From an uncultured Oscillospiraceae bacterium (GTDB lineage: Bacteria; Bacillota; Clostridia; Oscillospirales; Oscillospiraceae): a stretch of DNA of 64,000 bases. A program made the position numbers and the translations under genes. Position 1 is the first letter of the stretch; each line of letters starts with the position of its first letter. Shown piece by piece: positions 1 to 7,796 of the stretch. The stretch is taken from NCBI GenBank assembly GCA_949841355.1, contig CATKZP010000016.1, positions 1 to 64,000 of the forward strand. Direction: 5' to 3'. The notes beneath the pieces are model-generated. The model saw only the letters and a list, made by a program, of their open reading frames with translations, ran no database searches and was not told the origin of the DNA.

Positions 1-1490
1 ACCCGGACAACATATTTACCGACAATTGCATACCAACGCTCAGTAACTTTCCGAACCCAATAGACCAGTAGTGCATCAGGCACATGTTTATCGCCTCTGG
101 GAGCAGACTGTACGGACATCATTTTTTTATACTGATTTTGATAGCCATAATAAGTATAGTCAAACTTTTCACTCTGATTGTCCAATATCAACGCCTGTAA
201 GAAAGACACAATTTGAAGTTCATCTGAAATCTCTCGTATATCTATTCGGCAATTTGCTCGATAGCAAAAATTCAGAAGCTTTTGAAGTTTGTGTGTATAT
301 GTGCATATGCGCTGAACATCTGCCCTTGTTGTCTCTCTTCCAAGATAGACATAGCGGGATAATCTCAGGGCATTATCATCGATGTATTTTTCAGCATCAT
401 TAAAATCTACATATGTATGGCGGAGAGATTTCATTTCCTCGACAAGTTCAGGGGGAACATCGTAGTTATTGCCGTTTTGAATATCGTTTACAAAAGCGAT
501 GTCAAGCAAGTTGCCCAAATACTCCCTCTGAGATATGGTTAAATACAGCCTTTCAACGGGGTATTGATAAGTGTTCTCCCGATTACCTTCATCACTTTCA
601 AAAGTAGGTATGGGCAGTTGAAGCGGTTCTACTGAGTTGTAGTCAAATCCATAGTCATATAAAAAGTCCAGAAGGAGCCGTACGTTGTCTAAGATGTTAT
701 CCCATGCAAGGGATATATTCGCAATGGTTGAATAAACTCGATCTTTTTCCTCTAAAGAAAGTTCTTTCCCCAGGGATTCTTTTACGGTTCTCACAATTTT
801 CCCGTTATGAGTCTGCCAGCCTAAAAATGTATTGTCCACATTCTCCATTGATGGATTGTCAAGTAGCTTAAGCACATTTTTCTTATCATAGCTTTTATGT
901 TCCAGCAGATAAAAGAAGTGAAGTATTTTACAGCGTTCACGTCTGCTTCGCAAATCGGGCTTATTAAATGAATCTAAATCCAGTTTCAGATACTTTTTGA
1001 TACGTTCGTTAAGGCCGCCTTTCCTGCCAAATGTATTTAGAATCGCAATTACATGCTCATGCTGATCTGCTCCATCCGCAGAAGGATAGAGTAAGCATGC
1101 TATGTCGTCTGCAACGGATTCATCGCTATAGTCGGACGATTTGGGAAATTCAACAGGATTTCCCATCTCATATAGGCTAATATAATAGCAGCCATTATTC
1201 CTGTCCAGCAGAAATCTTTCAATGAATTCTTCCAAAGACATAGAACCGCCTGGAAATCCCTGAATCTGTTCGTTCTTAATCGTCTGATAATTTATTACAT
1301 CATCCTTGTAAGTAAGATTTTTGATGTCTATTCCTTTATATTGCAATATCTTTCTAATGACGGGAATCAATTCGTCCCTGTATTGCTTAAGACTAAATCC
1401 AGCGGGGTCTGAAACTCGTTTGCACTGGAGAGCAAAAAAGTTGGCCCACTCCTTGTTGAGATCATCTTTGTTTTGGGGCTCAGACTGCAT
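1..1490 (-). CDS. Large protein of unknown family, C-terminus cut by window edge
   Basis: A continuous minus-strand reading frame runs from an ATG at 1490 off the left edge, giving at least 496 residues. It is missing from the ORF track because its stop lies outside. The start has a good ribosome-binding site (GAGAAAGGAG, about 7 bases upstream) and a consensus promoter further up. The translation begins MQSEPQNKDDLNKEWANFF and has the mixed, non-repetitive composition of a soluble protein, with many Asp/Tyr/Lys residues and no membrane segment that I can see. I do not recognise the family. Its neighbour is a DUF262 protein, a family often found in defence loci, so a role in defence or element maintenance is possible but not shown. 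Confidence 0.8.
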   Translation of the reverse strand, partial: MQSEPQNKDDLNKEWANFFALQCKRVSDPAGFSLKQYRDELIPVIRKILQYKGIDIKNLTYKDDVINYQTIKNEQIQGFPGGSMSLEEFIERFLLDRNNGCYYISLYEMGNPVEFPKSSDYSDESVADDIACLLYPSADGADQHEHVIAILNTFGRKGGLNERIKKYLKLDLDSFNKPDLRSRRERCKILHFFYLLEHKSYDKKNVLKLLDNPSMENVDNTFLGWQTHNGKIVRTVKESLGKELSLEEKDRVYSTIANISLAWDNILDNVRLLLDFLYDYGFDYNSVEPLQLPIPTFESDEGNRENTYQYPVERLYLTISQREYLGNLLDIAFVNDIQNGNNYDVPPELVEEMKSLRHTYVDFNDAEKYIDDNALRLSRYVYLGRETTRADVQRICTYTHKLQKLLNFCYRANCRIDIREISDELQIVSFLQALILDNQSEKFDYTYYGYQNQYKKMMSVQSAPRGDKHVPDALLVYWVRKVTERWYAIVGKYVVR

Positions 1491-1661
1491 GGTATGTTCT
1501 CCTTTCTCACTATCGCTTACTATCGTGGCTATTCGCACCATGCGACACCGATGTCGCATGCCTTACAATGAAGTAAGCTCCAACACAGAAGACGTTCCGG
1601 AGAGGACAAATATTGCCGGTTTATGCGAGTAGTGTTTACAAGTGCTTCTTTAGCACACAGA

Positions 1662-1690
1662 ATTATATTTCATAGAAGGTAGAATGTCAA
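1662..1690 (-). promoter_or_regulatory. Consensus sigma-A promoter for the partial gene at 1..1490
   Basis: On the minus strand, TTGACA (1690-1685) and TATAAT (1667-1662) are separated by exactly 17 bases. Both hexamers match consensus perfectly. The leader to the ATG at 1490 is about 165 bases, and contains a short inverted repeat, TGCGACATCGGTGTCGCA, that could act as an operator or leader hairpin. Confidence 0.85.
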
Positions 1691-1694
1691 TTAT

Positions 1695-1726
1695 AAAGGG
1701 TCTGCCCCTTGTGCGGCAGACCCTTT
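1695..1726. terminator. Perfect 12-bp stem-loop, probable terminator
   Basis: AAAGGGTCTGCC pairs perfectly with GGCAGACCCTTT across an 8-base loop. On the minus strand it follows the stop of the gene remnant ending at 1729 and precedes the promoter of the next gene, so it fits as a terminator separating the two transcripts. Confidence 0.7.
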
Positions 1727-1728
1727 CT

Positions 1729-1953
1729 CTAGTTATCTACATCCAAATCGTTTGAATCCATATTATCGTAATAAGTCAGCATGACCGGAATCCCCTCAAT
1801 ACGGGTGGAGCTGTTCATCTTGTTAAGGGCTTCTGTGGCAATCTTGACGCACTCGTCCTTTATAGTATCCGCATCTGACCTGTCATTATCGCCATATACA
1901 ATAGTATCTTCATATCCAATCTTCTTAGAAGATACACAAGCGAAAAAGTCCCA
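1729..1953 (-). pseudogene. 3' remnant of a broken gene
   Basis: An open minus-strand frame of about 74 codons ends in TAG at 1729 and is blocked upstream by a TAA at 1956-1954. It has no plausible start or ribosome-binding site. The peptide (ending in MDSNDLDVDN) has protein-like composition, and a terminator stem-loop follows its stop, so it looks like the true 3' end of a gene whose 5' part was lost. The break coincides with the imperfect palindrome at about 1949-2010. The original function is unknown. Confidence 0.5.
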
Positions 1954-2010
1954 TTAGGATCGGCTTTCGGTCTGGAACGTACCAAAACCCGAAAACCAAC
2001 TCTAATGGGA
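1949..2010. repeat. 62-bp imperfect palindrome with TCCCATTAG/CTAATGGGA ends
   Basis: The arms begin TCCCATTAGGATCGGCTTTC and end in CTAATGGGA, and the internal sequence is largely complementary. It interrupts the gene remnant at 1729..1953. The arrangement is like a very small inverted-repeat insertion or a transposon end hairpin. I saw no clear target-site duplication. Confidence 0.5.
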
Positions 2011-2020
2011 CACTTTTCTA

Positions 2021-2052
2021 CCGTACCATTTGGGTGTACCCTAACGGTACGG
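2021..2052. terminator. Stem-loop just after the DUF262 gene stop
   Basis: CCGTACCATTTGGGT pairs at 13 of 15 positions with ACCCTAACGGTACGG across a 2-base loop. It begins one base beyond the stop codon of the DUF262 gene. There is no U-tract on the minus strand, so it may be a processing or 3'-end stabilising hairpin rather than an intrinsic terminator. Confidence 0.4.
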
Positions 2053-2053
2053 C

Positions 2054-3184
2054 CTAAATGAAATCAGACGTACTCATTCCTGGTGCATCCCACGGATGGG
2101 CGGGACTGTAATCGCCACCTGTGCTGGATGGAGTTGTGGGGCCATCGGCACCTTCTTCCTCATCAAAACAAACTTTTTCCTGGTCAGCTTCCTCCACCTC
2201 ATCGGTCGCCGGAAGCAAAGACCGCATCACATCCCGCCGTGTCTGCACCGAAGCAGGTTTTGCGCTGCCAGCGGATACCGTGTGATTGTACTCTGGCGAT
2301 ATGGAGGGATGCCCGCTGAAGAACTCAGTCAGGGTGCGGTTGATTTCATCCTGGCTCACACCACGCTCAACCGCCAGACAGCAGTAATAGGCACAACTGA
2401 TGAAGTGCGTTCTGCCCTTGGCAGTGCGGAGGACCTTGTTGTTGACATCAATCAGGCTCTTTGCAAACACCGAATAAGCATCAAGCCCGGAGCTGATCGT
2501 GTCCAGCACTTCACTGTCAACCTCAACCTTGCTGGCCCACTCCCGGAAGGGCTTGGTGGAGAAGTCGGGATATTCCTCTGTGGAAAGCTGGTAGAGCTGC
2601 ATGGCGATCATTTCATCGGTGAACCGTTTTCTGCCAGCCTCCGAGACTACGAACTGAATTGCCCTGTGTTTGGCAAGCTGCTGGAAAATCGCCAAGCTGG
2701 GAACATTGGCACGGGTCAGCTCAATGGCGCTCAAAGGCTTGCCGTTGTTCAGCCTGCGGAAGAACTCTCGGACCTCCTGCTCCGTCATATCCTCATAGTA
2801 GTAGATGGTCAGGTTATAGTCCTTGATTTTGTCCTGCACCCACTCCGGCAACTGGGAGAAGTACATTCCGCTGATGTCCTCCATGCCCCCGTTTTCATCC
2901 ACAACGGCAGGGGTGTCGGCGGACAGCGCAAATTCATCATGGAGAAATTCGCTGATGGTATTTGACCGCTGCTTTCCATCCAGGCTGTCATAGATGCCGT
3001 TCTCGTCACGGGTAAAGTACATGGCGGGAATTGCGTAGCCGTAGATCATACTGTGGATCAGAAGGGATTTTTTGTCCTCATCCCAAACAAGGCTGCGTTG
3101 CACGGCGTTGTCGTAGTTGACCTTGCCCTTTTCCATCTGATTCACCAGGGCCTTTGCGGTCCAGTTGATATTGAATCGCTGCAT
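2054..3184 (-). CDS. DUF262 (ParB/Srx-like nuclease-fold) protein
   Basis: The protein has 376 residues. The N-terminal part carries DUF262 hallmarks: QRSLVW around residues 29-34, a following KSLLIHSMIYG block, and the DGKQR motif near 69-73, then an EFFRRLNNGKPLS block typical of the second half of the domain. The C-terminal 60 residues are acidic and low in complexity. DUF262 proteins share the ParB/sulfiredoxin fold; some (GmrSD, BrxR-associated types) are nucleases in phage defence, others sit in mobile elements without known role. The start at 3184 has AAGGGGCGATAAT before ATG. It is the downstream end of a minus-strand run of element genes. Confidence 0.8.
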   Translation of the reverse strand: MQRFNINWTAKALVNQMEKGKVNYDNAVQRSLVWDEDKKSLLIHSMIYGYAIPAMYFTRDENGIYDSLDGKQRSNTISEFLHDEFALSADTPAVVDENGGMEDISGMYFSQLPEWVQDKIKDYNLTIYYYEDMTEQEVREFFRRLNNGKPLSAIELTRANVPSLAIFQQLAKHRAIQFVVSEAGRKRFTDEMIAMQLYQLSTEEYPDFSTKPFREWASKVEVDSEVLDTISSGLDAYSVFAKSLIDVNNKVLRTAKGRTHFISCAYYCCLAVERGVSQDEINRTLTEFFSGHPSISPEYNHTVSAGSAKPASVQTRRDVMRSLLPATDEVEEADQEKVCFDEEEGADGPTTPSSTGGDYSPAHPWDAPGMSTSDFI

Positions 3185-3212
3185 ATTATCGCCCCTTTCT
3201 GTGTCGGAGAAC

Positions 3213-3470
3213 TCATGCGGGGATCATAGAAAGAAACTCCTGCTCAGTCAGAACGGGGATGCCCAGCTCCCGGGCCTTGGTGAGCTTGCTGCCGGGCTTC
3301 TCCCCGCAGATAACGTAGCTGGTCTTACGGGTCACAGAGCTGCCGGCGGTGGCCCCGAGGCTGGCAATCTTGCTGTTGATGCCGTCACGGGTGAAGTGCT
3401 CCAGTTTACCCGTAGCGACGATGGTGCAGCCGTAGAAGGGACTGTAAGTTACGCTGTTTTTGTTGTCCAT
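3213..3470 (-). CDS. Small BRCT-domain protein
   Basis: The protein is 85 residues long and is essentially one BRCT domain like that at the C-terminus of bacterial DNA ligase LigA: the GCTIVATGKLEHFTRD start, the IASLGATAGSSVTRKTSYVI core and the GSKLTKARELGIPVLTE end are all visible. BRCT domains bind DNA ends or phosphopeptides. Stand-alone versions occur in phage and conjugative-element replication modules. The ribosome-binding site is AAGGAG, nine bases before ATG. The gene is 28 bases upstream of the DUF262 gene on the same strand, suggesting co-transcription. Confidence 0.85.
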   Translation of the reverse strand: MDNKNSVTYSPFYGCTIVATGKLEHFTRDGINSKIASLGATAGSSVTRKTSYVICGEKPGSKLTKARELGIPVLTEQEFLSMIPA

Positions 3471-3549
3471 GGTGATATTCTCCTTCCTATCTTCAAATGT
3501 AAATTCTCCCCGAAGGGTTCTTCACAGTTCAATTTTGGCGGTTTTCAAG

Positions 3550-3996
3550 TTAAAGATGTACTGCCGTGGGTACGACCTCGAACTCCACCCCGGCAAAGCA
3601 CTCCGGCCCAAGGACAAACTCCCGTTTTCTCCAGTCGGCGGACACGATCTGCTCGGCTTTCTGGCTGCTGTCCGCCTCGATTTCGATGGTCGCCTGAAAT
3701 GTCTCCGTGACTGTCACATGGAATTTTTGAGAACCCTCCACACCTCGGGCGTTATAATCCCGGATGGCCTCCTCTCGGTCCGCTATGTAGTGGCCCCGGT
3801 AGACCGACACCGATTCGTCGTCTTTCAGGTAAAATTCCCAAGTCACATATTCTTCTCTGGTGTTTTTGCCCAACATAACGCCGCAATGGTCACTGTCAAC
3901 GAACGCCCCTTGCCTGATCTTCGCCGCTACAACACGATAGCCTTGAATGGTCTGGCCCCTGATGTCAGCCAGATCCCCGTCCGTCAGCCTACGCAT
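3550..3996 (-). CDS. DpnD/PcfM family protein
   Basis: The ORF track starts this at 4143, but AGGAGG lies seven bases before an ATG at 3996 and the longer N-terminus is the shadow of the neighbouring gene, so I use 3996 (148 residues). The C-terminal half, from KFHVTVTETFQATIEIEA through SADWRKREFVLGPECF, matches the pattern of the DpnD/PcfM family found in conjugative plasmids and restriction loci. The N-terminal half (TIQGYRVVAAKIRQG) is a separate segment of unknown role. It overlaps the preceding gene by 8 bases, so translation is probably coupled. Function of the family is not established. Confidence 0.7.
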   Translation of the reverse strand: MRRLTDGDLADIRGQTIQGYRVVAAKIRQGAFVDSDHCGVMLGKNTREEYVTWEFYLKDDESVSVYRGHYIADREEAIRDYNARGVEGSQKFHVTVTETFQATIEIEADSSQKAEQIVSADWRKREFVLGPECFAGVEFEVVPTAVHL

Positions 3997-4195
3997 GAGT
4001 GACCTCCTGGACGCCATACACATCGTCAACATAATAGGCTCCGGTGAAGAAGTTGAAGATGGCCGTACACCGAACGCCGTTGACCTCGGCCAGATAGAGG
4101 TTGTCGCCGATCTGCTTGATGATCTCAGCCTCGCCCAACACATGACGATTGTGTTTATGGTCTTTCAGGCTGTGAATGTACGCTTTTACCCTCAT
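3989..4195 (-). CDS. Small conserved element protein, unknown function
   Basis: A 68-residue protein beginning MRVKAYIHSLKDHKHNRHV with a good ribosome-binding site (GGGGGTTCAGATC before ATG). It is rich in aromatic and charged residues and has no membrane segment. Its 3' end overlaps the start of the DpnD/PcfM gene. I do not recognise a domain. Confidence 0.65.
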   Translation of the reverse strand: MRVKAYIHSLKDHKHNRHVLGEAEIIKQIGDNLYLAEVNGVRCTAIFNFFTGAYYVDDVYGVQEVTHA

Positions 4196-4222
4196 GATCT
4201 GAACCCCCTGTAAAATTTTCGG

Positions 4223-4379
4223 GGAAGGGCTGGCTCGACCATCGCGCGGGGATTGTTCCAGCGTTTTTCGGTTTCCTGCATCGCATAGGGATAAACGCTA
4301 TGAAAGCTTTCGTTCTCTTTTGCAGTCAATCGGAAAACGCTGGAACAATCCCCGCACACTGATCTCGCTCAGCCCTTCC
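4223..4379. repeat. Long inverted repeat, about 58-bp arms and 40-bp loop
   Basis: The left arm (4223-4280) and right arm (4321-4379) are inverted copies, best over GGGGATTGTTCCAGCGTTTT, where 20 bases match exactly, and at the outer GGAAGGGCTG. It fills the gap between the sigma-like gene and the next gene downstream, so it would form a strong hairpin in the polycistronic transcript or is a small non-autonomous insertion. There is no T-tract. Confidence 0.75.
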
Positions 4380-4382
4380 AAT

Positions 4383-4901
4383 TCAGCCGATGGCGGCTCT
4401 GGCCCGACAGCAGAAGTCATCCATGTAGTTCACGGCGGCGGCTCTCGGTATCTTCAAGAGCTGTGCGGCCTCATGGAGCGCAAAGCCGTCGATCAGCAGA
4501 TTGATGATCTTGCTCTCCCGTGGTGTGGCTACCGTTGCCGCCTGTTCCAGAAGGGCCTTGCGCTCGGTCTGTCGTTCAACGTCCTGCTTTTGGTCAGGGA
4601 TGGTACTGTGGCGTCCCTCGGTATCCAGGCTTACGGTGTAGCCGCAGCGTTTGGAACGGGCATGGTACTCACCATCCCGGAGAACGGCGTCTTTCATAGC
4701 ACGGAACGCCATCGCCTTGAACTCTACGCCAGCCGGAGGGTTACGAAAATACTGCTGCACAGCGGAGAGATAGCCGAAGATCACGACATCGTAGAACTCG
4801 TTCATCGGGAGACGTTTACAACGGAGGAAGTCGATTACCAGGCCGTGGCGTTGTTCCGCAAACTCCCGTTCCTCGTTTGTCATGGGATGTAAGGCCCTCA
4901 T
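4383..4901 (-). CDS. Sigma-70-like/region 4 HTH protein of mobile element
   Basis: The 172-residue protein has a C-terminal segment (about 130-168: PRESKIINLLIDGFALHEAA then LKIPRAAAVNYMDD) that resembles the region-4 helix-turn-helix of sigma factors. The N-terminal region (LVIDFLRCKRLPMNEFYDVV, AVQQYFRNPP) resembles the sigma-like proteins of Clostridial conjugative transposons. Such small factors are thought to direct transcription of element genes. ATG at 4901 has GGAG ten bases upstream; a second Met at codon 7 is possible. Role inferred from family resemblance only. Confidence 0.65.
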   Translation of the reverse strand: MRALHPMTNEEREFAEQRHGLVIDFLRCKRLPMNEFYDVVIFGYLSAVQQYFRNPPAGVEFKAMAFRAMKDAVLRDGEYHARSKRCGYTVSLDTEGRHSTIPDQKQDVERQTERKALLEQAATVATPRESKIINLLIDGFALHEAAQLLKIPRAAAVNYMDDFCCRARAAIG

Positions 4902-4932
4902 TACTCGTCAACTCCATTCATTGATAAAATGA

Positions 4933-4964
4933 GAGGGAATCCCAAGAGTTACAGGGGTTCCCTC
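4933..4964. terminator. Stem-loop after the DUF3846 gene
   Basis: GAGGGAATCCC and GGGGTTCCCTC form an 11-bp near-perfect stem; on the minus strand TCATTTTATC follows. It lies 15 bases past the DUF3846 stop and before the sigma-like gene, so it probably reduces read-through between them. Confidence 0.55.
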
Positions 4965-4978
4965 AAAGACAGGCTTAT

Positions 4979-5349
4979 TTAATCGGTCTCCAGCGGCAGA
5001 CAGACGATACGGCCATCCATCCCCCAAAACATCTCCGGGGTGTAGAACTGTTTCCGATACCGTTCGATCTGTTCCGGGGTCAGGCTGGTGAAGTGGTCAC
5101 AGTCCGGCGGGGCACCACACAGGAAGAACGTGCCACACACGATGTCATATATCTGGCCGTCGCTGTTCCTCAACCCACGGTTTGCCGTCAGGTTCATCAA
5201 CTTGCCCTCGTCGTTGCAGATCAGAGCCACGGAATCATCGAGGTAGATGGGTTGAATCAATCCGCCTACGATGTTCTGCATGGCCTCCAAGGAACCGTCG
5301 ATCTCCCGTACCTCCGCCTGTGTTCTGGCTCAACTACCAAAGTACGCAT
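4979..5349 (-). pseudogene. DUF3846 gene with an apparent frameshift near its start
   Basis: A well-placed ATG at 5349 (AGGGAGG nine bases upstream, two bases after the previous stop) encodes MRTLVVEPEH, the usual DUF3846 start. The main body (NIVGGLIQPIYLDDSVALIC onward) is in another frame; the two join smoothly only if one base is added around CACAGGCGGAG. Without it the natural frame runs out of the family sequence. The ORF track rescued the body with an internal TTG and gives 103 residues. Either the gene is broken by a one-base deletion, it is decoded by frameshifting, or the read has an error. Confidence 0.65.
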
Positions 5350-5351
5350 TA

Positions 5352-5885
5352 TCACACCTCCCTGTTGAGATACCGCTCCAGTAAGATGCAGTAGCCGTGT
5401 ACCCGGTCAATGGGCAGTTCCACCCACTCACCGCAGGCTGTCTGATCTCCGGCCACAGGCTCCAGACGAATCTTCCCGTCCTCATGGGATTCACGAACCC
5501 GGATACAGGTATCACCGAAGAAATAGCAGACCGTTCCATCCTCCTGCTCCGTCCGGGTCAAATGGGGGATAGCAGCTACATCCCGCATCTGCTCCAAAAT
5601 GTAACAGTCCTCGACCTTCCACCCGTCAGCGTTGCCTTCCTCAGCCATGTACCAATCCAGCCGAACACCCTGATCGGTTCCATCCAAGCAGCCAGCAAAG
5701 ATAGATTTGCTGAACATATGGGGCCAGAACGCCTTGTTGTCGCTGCTGACACGGTAGGTACGGCTCAACAGGGGATATTCCTTCGTAAAGCTGCCTTCTG
5801 TAAAAATGATGTGCGCGGTCAAATCATCCTTTGGAGAAGTACGTTTCAGTTCTTGGAAAATCTGTTTCATTTCACCATAGTTCAT
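5352..5885 (-). CDS. Conserved element protein, unknown function
   Basis: I start this at 5885 (MNYGEMKQIF), where CAGGAGGTATCACT precedes ATG, rather than at 5954 as in the track; it then has 177 residues. The body (TAHIIFTEGSFTKEYPLLSR, WKVEDCYIL, PIDRVHGYCILLERYL) is of a type that recurs in Clostridial conjugative elements. No membrane or catalytic motif is visible. It sits two bases upstream of the DUF3846 gene, so the pair is translationally linked. Confidence 0.65.
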   Translation of the reverse strand: MNYGEMKQIFQELKRTSPKDDLTAHIIFTEGSFTKEYPLLSRTYRVSSDNKAFWPHMFSKSIFAGCLDGTDQGVRLDWYMAEEGNADGWKVEDCYILEQMRDVAAIPHLTRTEQEDGTVCYFFGDTCIRVRESHEDGKIRLEPVAGDQTACGEWVELPIDRVHGYCILLERYLNREV

Positions 5886-5970
5886 AGTGATACCTCCTGA
5901 TTCCAAAAGCAAGTGACCCGGCATCCCCACCGTAAGGCAGGGACACCGAGCCATCGCAGCGTGTTTTATC

Positions 5971-6759
5971 TTAGCTGGCCTCGGCCAAATCGGGAACCAA
6001 CTGGGCGGCGTTCACGATCTCCATGAACTGCTGTCCGAACAACTTCGCCTGAGCAGCTTCCTCCGGGCTGAGAGTGCCGACCGTCTGGAAGTTGAATAAG
6101 GCGTAGGGTTTCCCCTGTTTGCTGGTGGCCTTCTCCAAGGTGATCTTTGTGACCACGCTGGAGATCGGCGTCAGGGTACTCAGGAGCCGGGTGGAATATT
6201 TCAGGAACCGGGGCTTGCTGGTCACAGGGACACGCACCAGAAGAGGGATGATGCTATTGGGCCGCAGCAGGAACAGCAGAACCGATTCCTTACATGCCTT
6301 GGCATTGCTGTCTCCATCCTTGGAACCGAAATCGTTATAGGGGCACATGGCGCAGGACTTCCCATCGTGGGAAATGATGCTGTTCTGGCTCATGCAGACA
6401 GGCGGCGTACCCTCCACCGGATCAGGGGTATCCCAATAGGCCCTCGGCGTGGTGTAGTCCAGCACAATGCCCGTCAGCTCCATAGCAGCCTCGTTTCCAG
6501 TCAGCCCAGGAACCTCAAACACGGTGGAGCCGCCAGATGGGGATTTCACAATGTCGAAAAGGTCGAGGGTCAGGGGCTGGCTTTTCAGATTCGCCCTGAT
6601 GATGTCAAGGGCGTTGTTGCTCAGAGCCAGATAGCTGGACTCCACCGGGGCCAGAGAGGTTTCCGGCGCAGAGGTAACAGTGATGTTCTGATTTTCGGTG
6701 GGCTGCTGCAACTCCTGTACCTTGCCGCTGATGCGGCCTTTCAGTTTTGTGTTGTCCAT
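5971..6759 (-). CDS. Phage-like DNA-metabolism protein with a Cys motif
   Basis: This 262-residue protein has a soluble middle domain with four cysteines arranged as in C...GKSCAMCPYNDFG...KACKE (about residues 121-156), a pattern seen in phage-encoded proteins proposed to bind nucleic acid with a metal or structural knuckle. The first 40 residues are polar and probably disordered. It lies directly downstream of the YqaJ exonuclease gene with a strong ribosome-binding site (GGAGGTTTATT-ATG), the place where a single-strand DNA-binding or annealing partner is usually coded. The annealing or binding role is inference from position. Confidence 0.55.
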   Translation of the reverse strand: MDNTKLKGRISGKVQELQQPTENQNITVTSAPETSLAPVESSYLALSNNALDIIRANLKSQPLTLDLFDIVKSPSGGSTVFEVPGLTGNEAAMELTGIVLDYTTPRAYWDTPDPVEGTPPVCMSQNSIISHDGKSCAMCPYNDFGSKDGDSNAKACKESVLLFLLRPNSIIPLLVRVPVTSKPRFLKYSTRLLSTLTPISSVVTKITLEKATSKQGKPYALFNFQTVGTLSPEEAAQAKLFGQQFMEIVNAAQLVPDLAEAS

Positions 6760-6772
6760 AATAAACCTCCAT

Positions 6773-7717
6773 TCAGCTTGCCGCCTTAATTGTAAAGCGG
6801 CGATATGATGTGGTATTGGTGTACTTTTTGCAGAGAACAGGGTGTTCGGCCTTCAAGGTCTTGCTGTCAAGCCGTTTCTGAGACACGCTTTTCCAAGTAA
6901 CGATGCGGCCTCCGGCAGTTCCCACCTCATTATCACCCATCATCTCTTTCAAGAGATTTTCGGCCTTCTGCTTCCGCTCGGTGACGATCTCCAACTGCTC
7001 ACAGGCTTCATCGTACTGAACCAGCAAATCAGCGGCGGTGTCGGGCAGGGTGATGTGGGACTTGGGTGTGCTGCTGGGGAACTGCTCAGACAGGAACTTG
7101 GCGGAGGCATCGGAGCCATCCAGCGGCGGGGGTGTACCGTCCTGCACATGATTCCAGAAGGCAGTTTCCAGCTCCACGAGTATAGAAATCAATTCCTCGT
7201 CACGTTCCACGAACCGCCATTTGAAGGTGTTGCCGCCGATCAGCACCGCAATGTACGTCCCAGCATATCCAGTGACCGCCATGTAGTGCTGAATCTGGAG
7301 CATATACTCGTCAGGGATGGTATCTTCCCATTCGTCAGCCTTGTAAGCCGAAGCGGTCTTGGCCTCGAAAATGCAGATGCCAACATCAGGGACTTCACAG
7401 ATACCGTCCAGATTCGCCAGCATGAAGGGGTATTCCTCGCTTTGCAGCAACTCCTTCACCTGCTTGACCTCAATCCCGGTACGCTTGGTGAACTCGGAGC
7501 GCACGAAGGGTTCCAACTGCGTCCCCCAATAGGCCGCTTCTCCGGCCTCCTGGGGTGGGAGTTGGCCTGTCTTATCTAGCCACAGTTCCACAGGAGACTT
7601 GTAGCGGTTGATCCCGCAGACCACGGAGGCATCCGATCCGCCGATACCCAACCTGCGGTATTCAAGCCATTCCTCATAGGGCATATTCTCGGTGGAAACA
7701 AGAACTTTTGCAGGCAT
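6773..7717 (-). CDS. YqaJ-family phage recombinase exonuclease
   Basis: At 314 residues it matches the YqaJ/lambda-exonuclease family in size. The family motifs are visible: RRLGIGGSDASVVCG near residues 21-35, an acidic site LDGIC around 103-107, and FEAKTAS near 117-123, together forming the PD-(D/E)XK active site. A C-terminal helical segment (VTERKQKAENLLKEMMGD) follows. These enzymes digest the 5' strand of duplex DNA for single-strand annealing. Neighbouring genes support a recombination module. Ribosome-binding site GAGGTTATCAT before ATG. Confidence 0.85.
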   Translation of the reverse strand: MPAKVLVSTENMPYEEWLEYRRLGIGGSDASVVCGINRYKSPVELWLDKTGQLPPQEAGEAAYWGTQLEPFVRSEFTKRTGIEVKQVKELLQSEEYPFMLANLDGICEVPDVGICIFEAKTASAYKADEWEDTIPDEYMLQIQHYMAVTGYAGTYIAVLIGGNTFKWRFVERDEELISILVELETAFWNHVQDGTPPPLDGSDASAKFLSEQFPSSTPKSHITLPDTAADLLVQYDEACEQLEIVTERKQKAENLLKEMMGDNEVGTAGGRIVTWKSVSQKRLDSKTLKAEHPVLCKKYTNTTSYRRFTIKAAS

Positions 7718-7749
7718 ATGATAACCTCGCTTTCACTAAAATAAGATAA

Positions 7750-7779
7750 GGAGCGCACAGCCAAATGGCCATGCGTTCC
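7750..7779. terminator. Stem-loop between DUF932 and YqaJ genes
   Basis: GGAGCGCACAGCC and GGCCATGCGTTCC form an imperfect stem with loop AAAT. No T-tract follows on the minus strand, so it is more likely an mRNA stabilising or processing hairpin within the operon. Confidence 0.4.
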
Positions 7780-7796
7780 CTACTTGATGCAGCACA

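Noticed and set aside
71-1632. Three plus-strand ORFs (71..403, 413..607, 1321..1632)
   Set aside because: They lie opposite the long open minus-strand frame with good promoter and ribosome-binding site.
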